A stretch of DNA of 64,000 bases, from the NCBI GenBank assembly GCA_002304445.1, contig NEVA01000001.1:124001-188000 (forward strand), read 5' to 3'. The notes below the pieces were generated by a model. It did no database searches. It saw only the letters and a program-made list of their open reading frames with translations, and was not told the DNA's origin. The position numbers and the translations under genes were made by a program. This document shows, one piece after another, positions 52,718 to 60,990 of the stretch. Source of the DNA: Opitutia bacterium Tous-C4FEB (lineage in GTDB: Bacteria; Verrucomicrobiota; Verrucomicrobiia; Opitutales; Opitutaceae). Every line of letters begins with the position of its first letter. Positions within the stretch are counted from its first letter, which is position 1.

Positions 52718-54201
52718 CGCCCCGCTCTTCTTTTTCCCGTCTCGCCGTCTCTCTTTCCCTGCTTCTCCCCGTCTTCGTTTCCGTCTCCGCCACCCGCGCC
52801 GCCCCGCCTCCGCCACACATCATTTTCGTCATGGCCGACGACATGGGCTGGGGCCAGACCGGCTATCGCGGCCACCCGATCCTCAAAACGCCGCACCTCG
52901 ATGCGATGGCGGCAAACGGTCTGCGCCTTGAGCGCTTCTACGCCGGCGGACCGGTGTGCTCACCCACCCGTGCCGCCGTGCTCACCGGCCGCTCCCCCGA
53001 TCGCACCGGCGTGTTGCAGCACGGATACGCCCTCCGCCTGCAGGAGAAAACCATCGCCCAAGCGCTCAAGGGCGCGGGCTACGTCACGGGGCATTTTGGC
53101 AAGTGGCACCTCAACGGTCATCGCGGTCCCGGGGTCCCGATTCTTGCCGGCGACGACTACCATCCGGGTAAATTCGGCTTCGACGAGTGGGTCTCGGTTT
53201 CAAATTTTTTCGACCTCAATCCCCTGCTGAGTCGCAGGGGCAAAATCGAGGCGTTCAAGGGCGACTCCTCCGAAATCGCTATCACCGAGGCCGTCAAATT
53301 CTTGGAACAGCATCGCGCCGGCGGACGCCCGATGTTTGCCGTCATCTGGTCCGGCTCGCCGCATAGTCCCTTCAAAGCCGCCCCCGCCGACAAGGCGGCA
53401 TTCGTCGGGCTCGACGAGAATTCCGCCAATCACCACGGCGAACTCGTCGCGCTGGACCGCAGCCTCGGCACGCTGCGTCAAAAACTCCGCGACCTCGGTC
53501 TCGCGGAAAACACGCTCCTTGTTTTTTGCAGCGACAACGGCGGTCTGCCCGCGATCAAACCTTCCACCGTCGGCAATCTCCGCGGCTTCAAAGGCAGTCT
53601 CTTCGAAGGCGGTCTTCGCGTGCCCGGTGTCATCGAGTGGCCCGCCGTCATCCGGCCTCGCGTGACCGACACGCCCGCGTCCGTCATGGACTTGTTTCCC
53701 ACCATCGCCGACATCGTCGGCCTGCCCGCCCGCACATTGATCCAACCTTCCGATGGTCACAGCCTCCGGCCGCTCTTCGCGCGCGAGACCGGGGCGCGCA
53801 ACCGCCCCATCGGATTCCGTTTCGAAAAGAAACGGGCGTTCATCGACGACCGCTTCAAGTTGTCTACCGAGAATCTTGAGTCCGGGAAATTTGAACTGTT
53901 CGACCTCATCGCCGACCCCCGGGAAACCCGCGATGTCACCGCCGAAAACCCCGCCGTCGCGCAACGCCTCCGCGAACAATTTCTCGCTTGGAACGCCGGC
54001 GTAGACGCCAGCTTTGCCGGCAAGGATTACCCCGAGGGCCGGTTGGTCCCGGCCGATCCCACGCCGATCGCGTGGAACCGCGTCCCCGCCTACCAGCCCT
54101 ACTTGGCCACCTGGAAAGACCGCTGGGAATACGCGGGCGTGCTCAAGGCCGCCCCCAAGACCGACCTAGCCCAACCAAGCCCCAGCCCCTCGACCCCATA
54201 A
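52714..54201 (+). CDS. S1 family sulfatase (GYRGHP/GRxPDRTGV subgroup)
   Basis: A 495-aa secreted sulfatase. Signal peptide about 1-30 (LSLLLPVFVSVSATRAA). VMADDMGWGQTGYRGHP (Asp42-Asp43), Cys82 in VCSPTRAAVLTGRSPDRTG, HFGKWHLNGHRGPG, FCSDNGGLPAIKP and RGFKGSLFEGGLRVPGVIEW. The segments GWxxTGYxGHPxLKTPxLD, NFFxLxP, KGxSSEI and GSPHxP(F/Y) are shared with the sulfatase at 56531-58030, so the two are close paralogues. Coupled to the preceding gene by a 4-bp overlap. Confidence 0.93.
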   Translation: MTPRSSFSRLAVSLSLLLPVFVSVSATRAAPPPPHIIFVMADDMGWGQTGYRGHPILKTPHLDAMAANGLRLERFYAGGPVCSPTRAAVLTGRSPDRTGVLQHGYALRLQEKTIAQALKGAGYVTGHFGKWHLNGHRGPGVPILAGDDYHPGKFGFDEWVSVSNFFDLNPLLSRRGKIEAFKGDSSEIAITEAVKFLEQHRAGGRPMFAVIWSGSPHSPFKAAPADKAAFVGLDENSANHHGELVALDRSLGTLRQKLRDLGLAENTLLVFCSDNGGLPAIKPSTVGNLRGFKGSLFEGGLRVPGVIEWPAVIRPRVTDTPASVMDLFPTIADIVGLPARTLIQPSDGHSLRPLFARETGARNRPIGFRFEKKRAFIDDRFKLSTENLESGKFELFDLIADPRETRDVTAENPAVAQRLREQFLAWNAGVDASFAGKDYPEGRLVPADPTPIAWNRVPAYQPYLATWKDRWEYAGVLKAAPKTDLAQPSPSPSTP

Positions 54202-54273
54202 ATCGCCTTCGACTTGCGTTCGCCCGTTCAGTCGCCTGCTGCCGACTCGTCCGCGCACCGCTACTTCCAGCCC

Positions 54274-55680
54274 ATGAGGTTTCTCCTCCTTCGCTCTATT
54301 GCTCTCGGCTTGTGCCTCTGGGTCCCTCGCGCGCTCGCCGAAACGGCAAAGCCCAACCTCATCATCATCCTCGCCGACGATCTTGGCTGGGCCGATCTCA
54401 GTTGTTACGGGAACACTTTTAACGAAACGCCCCACCTCGACCGCCTAGCGCGCGAGGGCCTCCGCTTCACACAATTCTACGCCGGTCCCGTCTGCTCGCC
54501 GACGCGCACGAATCTTCAGAGCGGCCAGGACCAAGCGCGCTTCGGCATCACGCAACACATACCCGGCCATCGCCGGCCATATGCGCGACTCACCGATCCG
54601 GTTGTGCCCGGCCAGCTCCCGCTCGAGGTCGAGACCTTGGCCGAGCGCCTCGGCGCGTCCGGCTACCGCACCGGTTACTTTGGCAAATGGCATCTCGGCG
54701 GCGCCGGCTTCAGCCCCGCGCAACAAGGTTGGCAAACTGTGCACGAAACTCAGGGCCACACCCAGTCCGCCACGGCCGACCGTCCCGCGCCACAACGCAC
54801 TGCGGAATACCTCACCGACCGCGCCGTCAATTTCATCGCCCAACGAAGCACTCAACCTTTTCTCCTTCAGGTCTCCCACTACGCCGTCCACATCCCGCTC
54901 TCCACGACGCCCGAGTTAGAGAGAAAATTCTCCGCCAAGTCCAAAATGCCCGGCTACCCTTGCAACCCGCTCTACGCCGGCCTCCTCGCCGAACTCGACG
55001 CCTCGGTCGGCCGTATAGCTGCCGCCGTCGACGCGGCCGGCCTCGCCGAGAACACGCTCATCGTTTTCCTCTCCGACAACGGCGGCCTCGAGACCGAACA
55101 GAGCGGCCGTATCGTCACCTCAAACCGACCTCTCCGCGGCGAAAAAGGCTCACTCTACGAGGGCGGCATCCGCATTCCCGCGATCGCACGCTGGCCCGGC
55201 ACCATCCCCGCCGGACGCGAATCCGCCACGCCCGCGATCACTACCGATGTCTACCCGACCTTCGTCGAAATCGGCCGCGCCACGTTGCCAACTACGCAAC
55301 CGCAGGACGGCGTGAGTCTCGCCGCCGTGCTGCGCGATCCCACCACGCCACTCGCCCGCGACACGCTGCACTGGCACCTGCCGCACTACCACCACAGCAC
55401 ACCCGCCAGCTCAATCCGCCGCGGCGATTGGAAGCTCATCGAATTCTTCGAGGACGGTGTCCTCGAACTCTACGACCTAGCCGCTGACCCGTCGGAGCGC
55501 ACCAACCTCGCAACTCGAGAGCCCGCCCGCGCCCGCGAACTCCGCGCAGCCCTCGCCGCATGGCGCACCCGCGTCGGCGCCCGTCTGCCCCAACCCAATC
55601 CCCTTTACGACCCCGCTCGCGCGACCGAGCTCGCCGGAGCCCGCACGGGAGAACAGAAAACGAAAGCCCAGCAGCCTTAG
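54274..55680 (+). CDS. S1 family sulfatase (N-acetylgalactosamine-6-sulfatase-like)
   Basis: A 468-aa secreted sulfatase. Signal peptide about 1-22 (LLLRSIALGLCLWVPRALA); IILADDLGWADLSCYGN (Asp35-Asp36); Cys74 in VCSPTRTNLQSGQDQARFG; YFGKWHLGGAGFSP; FLSDNGGLETEQS; and LRGEKGSLYEGGIRIPAIAR. It resembles the TTG-start sulfatase at 33260-34744. The C-terminal region has WHLPHYHHSTPASSIRRG DWK in split form (GDWKLIEFFEDG). ATG at 54274 begins the signal peptide; 72 bp of spacer precede it. Confidence 0.93.
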   Translation: MRFLLLRSIALGLCLWVPRALAETAKPNLIIILADDLGWADLSCYGNTFNETPHLDRLAREGLRFTQFYAGPVCSPTRTNLQSGQDQARFGITQHIPGHRRPYARLTDPVVPGQLPLEVETLAERLGASGYRTGYFGKWHLGGAGFSPAQQGWQTVHETQGHTQSATADRPAPQRTAEYLTDRAVNFIAQRSTQPFLLQVSHYAVHIPLSTTPELERKFSAKSKMPGYPCNPLYAGLLAELDASVGRIAAAVDAAGLAENTLIVFLSDNGGLETEQSGRIVTSNRPLRGEKGSLYEGGIRIPAIARWPGTIPAGRESATPAITTDVYPTFVEIGRATLPTTQPQDGVSLAAVLRDPTTPLARDTLHWHLPHYHHSTPASSIRRGDWKLIEFFEDGVLELYDLAADPSERTNLATREPARARELRAALAAWRTRVGARLPQPNPLYDPARATELAGARTGEQKTKAQQP

Positions 55681-55699
55681 GCCTCCACCCTCTACCGCA

Positions 55700-56518
55700 A
55701 TGACTCGCCTCAGTCTCTCCTCCTTCCTGTCCTTCGCTCGATCCCTTTCGCTTTCTCTTTCCCTCCTTCCCTCCGTCGTCACATCCGCCGCCGCGGAAAA
55801 AATTCCCCCACTTCCCGGCGAGACGTTTTCCGTCTCCGGTCGCCCCGCTTTCCTCATCGCCGCCCCGGCCGGCCCCACCCCCACCGCGCCACGCCCGTGG
55901 GTCTGGTATGCGCCGACCCTTGAAAAATATCCGGGCAAGGAAGAGCTCTGGCTGATCTCCCAACTTCTCACCGCCGGCATTTCCATCGCCGGAATCGACG
56001 TCGGCGAATCCTTCGGGAGTCCCGCCGGCCGCGCGTTGTTCACCGCCCTCCACACCGAGCTCACGCGCACGCGCGGTTACTCCAACAAACCGCTCCTGCT
56101 CGGTCGCAGTCGCGGCGGCCTCATGTTGCTGGCGTGGGCGGCCGAGCACCCTGAAAAAGTCGGGGCCTTCGCCGGCATCTATCCCGTGGTCAACCTCACG
56201 AGTTACCCCGGGCTTGACCAAGCCGCGCCGGCCTACGCGTTGACCGCGGCCGAACTCGCTGCGCAGCTCACCGCGCACAACCCCGTCGATCGCCTCGCCT
56301 CACTCGCCGCCGCCCATATCCCGCTCTTCGCGATTCACGGCGACCGCGACACCTTGGTGCCCATCGACGCCAACTCGGCTCTTCTTAAGTCCCGCTACAC
56401 CGCGCTCGGCGGCGACATGAAACTCATCATCGCCGAGGGTCAGGGCCACAACCTCTGGCCCGGCTTCTTCGAAAACCCCGCCCTGCTCGCCTTCCTTATC
56501 GCCCACGCGCGCCCGTAA
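55700..56518 (+). CDS. Secreted alpha/beta hydrolase
   Basis: A 272-aa alpha/beta hydrolase with a signal peptide (about 1-32, SLSLSLLPSVVTSAAAEK). The triad is visible: Ser137 in LLGRSRGGLML, Asp217 in AIHGDRDTLVPID and His250 in EGQGHNLWPGF. It lacks a cap domain of note and resembles small secreted esterases or peptidase-like hydrolases. Sitting between sulfatase genes by 19 and 12 bp, it may remove acyl groups from the same polysaccharide (inference). A peptidase or lipase role is not excluded. Confidence 0.85.
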   Translation: MTRLSLSSFLSFARSLSLSLSLLPSVVTSAAAEKIPPLPGETFSVSGRPAFLIAAPAGPTPTAPRPWVWYAPTLEKYPGKEELWLISQLLTAGISIAGIDVGESFGSPAGRALFTALHTELTRTRGYSNKPLLLGRSRGGLMLLAWAAEHPEKVGAFAGIYPVVNLTSYPGLDQAAPAYALTAAELAAQLTAHNPVDRLASLAAAHIPLFAIHGDRDTLVPIDANSALLKSRYTALGGDMKLIIAEGQGHNLWPGFFENPALLAFLIAHARP

Positions 56519-56530
56519 CTCTTCTTCCCC

Positions 56531-58030
56531 ATGCACCGTCGCCCTCCTCTCGCCTTCGTTCTTTCCCTGCTTCTCTCCCTCTCCGCCTTTGCCGCCGCCA
56601 CTGTTGGGACCCCGAACATCGTCCTCCTCATGGGCGACGACCACGGCTGGGATGAAACCGGCTACAACGGCCACCCCTACTTGAAGACACCCGTACTCGA
56701 CGAGATGGCGCGCACCGGCCTCCGGCTCGACCGCTTCTACTCCGGCGGCGCGAGTTGTTCACCCACTCGGGCCACCGTCATGAACGGCCGCCACCACCAC
56801 CGCTCCGGCACCTTTGCCCCCGGCTGGTCAACGCGGCCGCAGGAAATCACGGTCGCCCAACTCCTGCGCGACGCCGGTTACGCCACCGGGCATTTCGGCA
56901 AATGGCATCTCGGCCCCGTAAAGGCCTCATCGCCGACCAACCCCGGCACCATGGGCTTCGACACGTGGCTCTCGCACGATAACTTTTTCGAACTCGATCC
57001 CTCCTTCTCCCGCAACGGCGGCCCGCCCCAAGTCATCAAGGGCGAGAGCTCCGAGATCATTATCGCCGAAGCGATTCGTCACATCGACGCCTCCCGCCGC
57101 GCCGGTAAACCGTTCTTCATCGTCGTGTGGTTCGGTTCACCGCACGAACCGTATCAAGCGCTCCCCAAAGATCTCGCGCTCTACGACGATCTCCCCGCGA
57201 CCTTTGGAAACCGTCAGGTAAAGCTCACCTCCAACACCACAGGTCGCAACACCACGCGCCTCCAGCGCGATGTGCTCCGCGAGCGTTTCGCCGAGATCAC
57301 CGCGATGGACCGTTCCATCGGCCAACTCCGCGACCATCTCGGCCGCACCGGCCTCCGCGCCAACACGTTGCTTTGGTATTGCGGCGACAACGGCACCCCC
57401 GAAGAAGCCGTCGCCACCGTCCCGTTCCGCGCCCAAAAAGGCTCCCTTTACGAGGGCGGCATTCGCGTCCCCGGCGTGATCGAGTGGCCGGAAAAAATCT
57501 CCCGTGGCCGCATCACCGAGGTCAACGCCGTCACCAGTGACATCTTGCCCACGCTCTGTGACCTCGCCGGCCGCCCGCTCCCTCAGCGCCCCCTCGACGG
57601 CCTGTCCCTCCGCGCGCTCCTCGACGGCACCATCACCGAACGCGCCGCGCCGATCTGTTTTTGGGATGATCCGATCGCGCGCCATCCCGGCGCGAAACCC
57701 TACCTCGATCCCGAGCTGCAAAAAGGCACCACCCCGCTGGTGAAACTCGACCGCGGCGGCTCTGCCACCCGCGATTTCCAAAACTTCCAGCACCGCGAAA
57801 TCCTCCCGCAAGACTTCGCCGGTCCACGCGCCGTCGTGGACAACCGCTACAAACTCGTCGTCGACGGCACCAAAGACAGCGGCCGCGAGCTCTTCGATCT
57901 CCGCGCCGATCCCGCCGAGAAAAATAACATCATCGCAGCACACCCGGCCGAAGCCGAAAAACTCGCCGCCATCCTGCAAACGTGGCAGCGCTCCGTCCTC
58001 GAAAGCCTCACTGGCGCCGACTACCGCTGA
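56531..58030 (+). CDS. S1 family sulfatase (paralogue of the gene at 52714-54201)
   Basis: A 499-aa secreted sulfatase. Signal peptide about 1-23; LLMGDDHGWDETGYNGHPY (Asp36-Asp37); Cys76 in SCSPTRATVMNGRHHHRSG; HFGKWHLGPVKAS; WYCGDNGTPEEAV and AQKGSLYEGGIRVPGVIEW. Compared with its paralogue it has a longer middle region (about residues 205-245) containing SNTTGRNTTRLQRDVLRER and a late insertion (DDPIARHPGAKPYLDPEL). The start lies 12 bp after the hydrolase stop. Divergence between the paralogues suggests they hydrolyse sulfate at different positions or linkages (inference). Confidence 0.93.
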   Translation: MHRRPPLAFVLSLLLSLSAFAAATVGTPNIVLLMGDDHGWDETGYNGHPYLKTPVLDEMARTGLRLDRFYSGGASCSPTRATVMNGRHHHRSGTFAPGWSTRPQEITVAQLLRDAGYATGHFGKWHLGPVKASSPTNPGTMGFDTWLSHDNFFELDPSFSRNGGPPQVIKGESSEIIIAEAIRHIDASRRAGKPFFIVVWFGSPHEPYQALPKDLALYDDLPATFGNRQVKLTSNTTGRNTTRLQRDVLRERFAEITAMDRSIGQLRDHLGRTGLRANTLLWYCGDNGTPEEAVATVPFRAQKGSLYEGGIRVPGVIEWPEKISRGRITEVNAVTSDILPTLCDLAGRPLPQRPLDGLSLRALLDGTITERAAPICFWDDPIARHPGAKPYLDPELQKGTTPLVKLDRGGSATRDFQNFQHREILPQDFAGPRAVVDNRYKLVVDGTKDSGRELFDLRADPAEKNNIIAAHPAEAEKLAAILQTWQRSVLESLTGADYR

Positions 58031-58050
58031 CCACTCCCGCCGCATTTCCC

Positions 58051-59568
58051 ATGCACCTCCGCGCACTTCTCGCCCTCGCTCTTTCCCTTCTTCTCCCTCT
58101 CGCCGCGCTCTCCGCCGCTCCCGAGCGTCCCAACATCCTTTTCATCCTCACCGACGATCAGGGCTACGGCGATTTTTCCGCCCACGGAAATCCCATCCTG
58201 AAAACGCCTCACCTCGACGCTCTCCGCGCCCAAAGCGTGCGCTTCACAGATTTCCACGTCAGCCCCACCTGTTCGCCCACGCGCTCCGCCCTCTTCACCG
58301 GCCGCCATGAATTCAAAAACGGCGTCACCCACACCATCCTCGAGCGCGAACGCCTCACCCTCGATGTCACCACGCTCGCCCAGGTCCTGAAAACCGCCGG
58401 CTACACCACGGGTATTTTCGGCAAGTGGCACCTCGGCGACGAGCCCGCCTACCAACCCGGTGCCCGCGGCTTCGACGAGGTCTTCATCCACGGCGGCGGC
58501 GGCCTCGGCCAGTCTTATCCCGGCTCCTGCGGCGATGTCCCGGGCAACACTTACTTTGATCCCGTCATCCGCCACAACGGCACCTTCAAGAAAACCACCG
58601 GCTTCTGCACCGATGTCTTTTTCTCCCAAGCCACCCGCTGGATCGAATCGGCCAAAAAACCCGGCCGCCCGTTTTTTGCTTACATCGCGACCAACGCCCC
58701 GCACTCGCCCTACACGGCCCGCCCCGAGGACGCCGCGCTCTACCGGGGCAAAGTCGGCACCGGCCCCGACGCCGAATCCGTCGCCAACTTTTTCGGCATG
58801 ATCCACAACATCGACGAAAACGTCGGCCGTCTGCTCGCGTTTCTCGACGCGCAAGATCTCACCCGCGACACGCTCGTCATTTACATGAACGACAACGGCA
58901 CCGCCGCCGGGGCCAAAATCTTCAACGCCGGGATGCGCGCCCAAAAAGGCACCCCGTGGCTCGGCGGCACCCGCGCCTCCTCGTTCTGGCGCTGGCCCGG
59001 TCACTTCACGCCCGGCAACGTCGCCGCACTCACCGCGCATCTCGACTTTTTTCCCACGCTCGCCGAACTCGCCGGTGCCTCCCTCGCCCCCGCCGTGCGC
59101 GCCCAGATCGAAGGCCGCAGCCTCGTTCCGCTCCTCAAGAAAGCCTTGGCGCCTTGGCCCGACCGCACGCTCTTCACCCATCTCGGCCGCTGGCCCAAGG
59201 GCAGCGATCCCGCCCTCGCAAAATTCAAAAACTGCGCCGTGCGCGACCCGCGCTGGCACCTTGTCTCGATCACCGGCGGCACCACCCCCGCGTGGCAGCT
59301 CTTCGATCTCGCCGCCGATCCCGGCGAGCAACGCGACGTCGCCGCCGACCATCCCGCCGAGGTCCGCCGCCTGGCCGACGCCTACGACGCGTGGTGGCTC
59401 TCCGTGCAGCCCGGCCTCGTCAACGAAACCGCCGTCGGCCCGCGCCTGAATCCTTTTGCGGAAAGCTACTGGCAACAATTCGGCGGCGGCCCCACTCCCG
59501 AGCAACTCCGCCGGATGGACCCGACGCGCGAGTTAACACCGCCGGGCAAAAAATCAAAGCAGCCGTAA
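58051..59568 (+). CDS. S1 family sulfatase (paralogue of the gene at 24522-26048)
   Basis: A 505-aa secreted sulfatase. Signal peptide about 1-23; FILTDDQGYGDFSAHGNP (Asp35-Asp36); Cys74 in TCSPTRSALFTGRHEFKNG; IFGKWHLGDEPAYQPGARGF; HGGGGLGQSYPGSCGD; FCTDVFF; YMNDNGTAAGAKIFNAG. These segments align throughout with the sulfatase at 24522-26048, including FWRWPG and FNPFxExYxQQFGG-like ends, so the pair arose by duplication. It is the last gene of the plus-strand run. A 36-bp gap separates it from a convergent sulfatase; no terminator hairpin is visible there. Confidence 0.93.
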   Translation: MHLRALLALALSLLLPLAALSAAPERPNILFILTDDQGYGDFSAHGNPILKTPHLDALRAQSVRFTDFHVSPTCSPTRSALFTGRHEFKNGVTHTILERERLTLDVTTLAQVLKTAGYTTGIFGKWHLGDEPAYQPGARGFDEVFIHGGGGLGQSYPGSCGDVPGNTYFDPVIRHNGTFKKTTGFCTDVFFSQATRWIESAKKPGRPFFAYIATNAPHSPYTARPEDAALYRGKVGTGPDAESVANFFGMIHNIDENVGRLLAFLDAQDLTRDTLVIYMNDNGTAAGAKIFNAGMRAQKGTPWLGGTRASSFWRWPGHFTPGNVAALTAHLDFFPTLAELAGASLAPAVRAQIEGRSLVPLLKKALAPWPDRTLFTHLGRWPKGSDPALAKFKNCAVRDPRWHLVSITGGTTPAWQLFDLAADPGEQRDVAADHPAEVRRLADAYDAWWLSVQPGLVNETAVGPRLNPFAESYWQQFGGGPTPEQLRRMDPTRELTPPGKKSKQP

Positions 59569-59604
59569 CGCCGTGAGCCTCCCCCCGCCCCGACCAAGCG
59601 CCAC

Positions 59605-60963
59605 CTACCGCGCAGTGGCCGCAGGCGGTTGCCAAGGCGTCGCCCCGCCGCGCTGGATATGCCGCCGCAAGGCGACCTGCATTTCCCGGGCAACTTTTTG
59701 CTGGGAGGCGAAGACGTCGTTCTTTTCCTGAGGATCATCCTTCAAGTTGTAGAGTTCGAGGGGCGCGTAGGGGCTGTTCTGGAGCAGCTTCCAGTCGCCC
59801 CGGATGAGTGCCTCGTAGCTTTTTCCCCCATAGATCGCTCCGCCTTCGCGACGGACGAAATACAGCTCGCGCGGTTCGGCCGGCGCCGGCTCCCCGCGCA
59901 GTGCGGGCATCAAGCTCACCGCGTCGGTCGCGGCCGGTCGCGCCACGCCCGCGACTTCAAGCGCCGTGGCAAAAATATCAAAGGTCAGACCGGCGTAGTC
60001 GCTCGTCGTGCCGGGCGCGACGTGGCCCGGCCAACGCACCACAAATGGCACCCGCAATCCGCCGTCGTAGTGGCTCTGCTTCCCGTCGCGCCACGGATCG
60101 TTGTTTTGCGCGTGCGCCAGCGAGCCGCCGTTGTCGGACGTGACCACCACCAGCGTTGTCCGATCAAGTCCGGTCTCCTTCAACGCGGCGAGGACTTGGC
60201 CCAAACCGTCATCAAAGTGTTCGATCATCGCCACGCTCAGGGCGCGCTTCTCATCGATGCCGGGTTCGCGTTGCTTCACTTTCGCCAGCCACTCCGCCGG
60301 CGGCTGCATCGGAAAATGCGGAGCGTTGTAGGCCAGATAGAGAAAGAACGGCGATGGGGCCTTCGCGCGCTCCCGTAGATAATCGCGCGTCCAACCGGTG
60401 AAAATTTCCGTGGCGTGGCCGACCGGCGTAATGACCTCGCGGTCGCGGCGCATGTAGTTGCGACCCTGCCGCAGGTGAGTCGTGTAGCTGTCCATCATGT
60501 CGTCGAGGAAGCCATGGAAAAAATCGAAGCCGCGGTCGTTCGGCGTCGCGGGCGCCGTGAGGCCGAGGTTCCACTTGCCGATGAGCGCCGTGTGATAGCC
60601 CGCCGTCCGCAAGTGATCGGCGAGTGTGGGCACCGCGGGATCGAAGTAGCCCCAAGTGTTGTCGGAGTCGGTGCGGATGAGACCGGGCACGCCCACTCGG
60701 TCGGCGTAGCGGCCGCTCATCAGCGCCGCGCGCGTGGGCGAGCACACCGTGGCGTTGGCGCGCATCCGGGTGAAACGCATCCCTTCGGTGGCGAGCCGAT
60801 CGAGGTGGGGCGTGCGCACGTCGGCCCCGGCCCGGTAGGCGGAGACATCACCGATGCCGAGATCATCGGTGAGAATCACCAAAACATTGGGTCGAGACGC
60901 TTGAGTCGCGGCCAGCGCACCGCCGGAGACAGCGAGGATGAAACCGAGGAGGCGAAGCAGCAT
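59605..60963 (-). CDS. S1 family sulfatase with GKWN motif
   Basis: A 452-aa secreted sulfatase. Signal peptide about 1-20 (LLGFILAVSGGALAAT). ILTDDLGIGDVSAYRAG (Asp33-Asp34), Cys74 in VCSPTRAALMSGRYADRVG, LIGKWNLGLTAP with Asn132 in the position of the usual His, DRGFDFFHGFLDDMMDSY, and TSDNGGSLAHAQNN as second metal site, then RDGKQSHYDGGLRVPFV. It is the last gene of a minus-strand set and follows the sulfatase at 60991-62442 by 27 bp. The Asn change may reflect a subfamily; activity not predictable from it alone. Confidence 0.92.
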   Translation of the reverse strand: MLLRLLGFILAVSGGALAATQASRPNVLVILTDDLGIGDVSAYRAGADVRTPHLDRLATEGMRFTRMRANATVCSPTRAALMSGRYADRVGVPGLIRTDSDNTWGYFDPAVPTLADHLRTAGYHTALIGKWNLGLTAPATPNDRGFDFFHGFLDDMMDSYTTHLRQGRNYMRRDREVITPVGHATEIFTGWTRDYLRERAKAPSPFFLYLAYNAPHFPMQPPAEWLAKVKQREPGIDEKRALSVAMIEHFDDGLGQVLAALKETGLDRTTLVVVTSDNGGSLAHAQNNDPWRDGKQSHYDGGLRVPFVVRWPGHVAPGTTSDYAGLTFDIFATALEVAGVARPAATDAVSLMPALRGEPAPAEPRELYFVRREGGAIYGGKSYEALIRGDWKLLQNSPYAPLELYNLKDDPQEKNDVFASQQKVAREMQVALRRHIQRGGATPWQPPAATAR

Positions 60964-60990
60964 GAGGAAGGAAGACCGCGCTTCAGAAAA

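Noticed and set aside
59569-59604. Bidirectional terminator between convergent sulfatases
   Set aside because: The 36-bp junction is C-rich but shows no stem with a T-tract on either strand.
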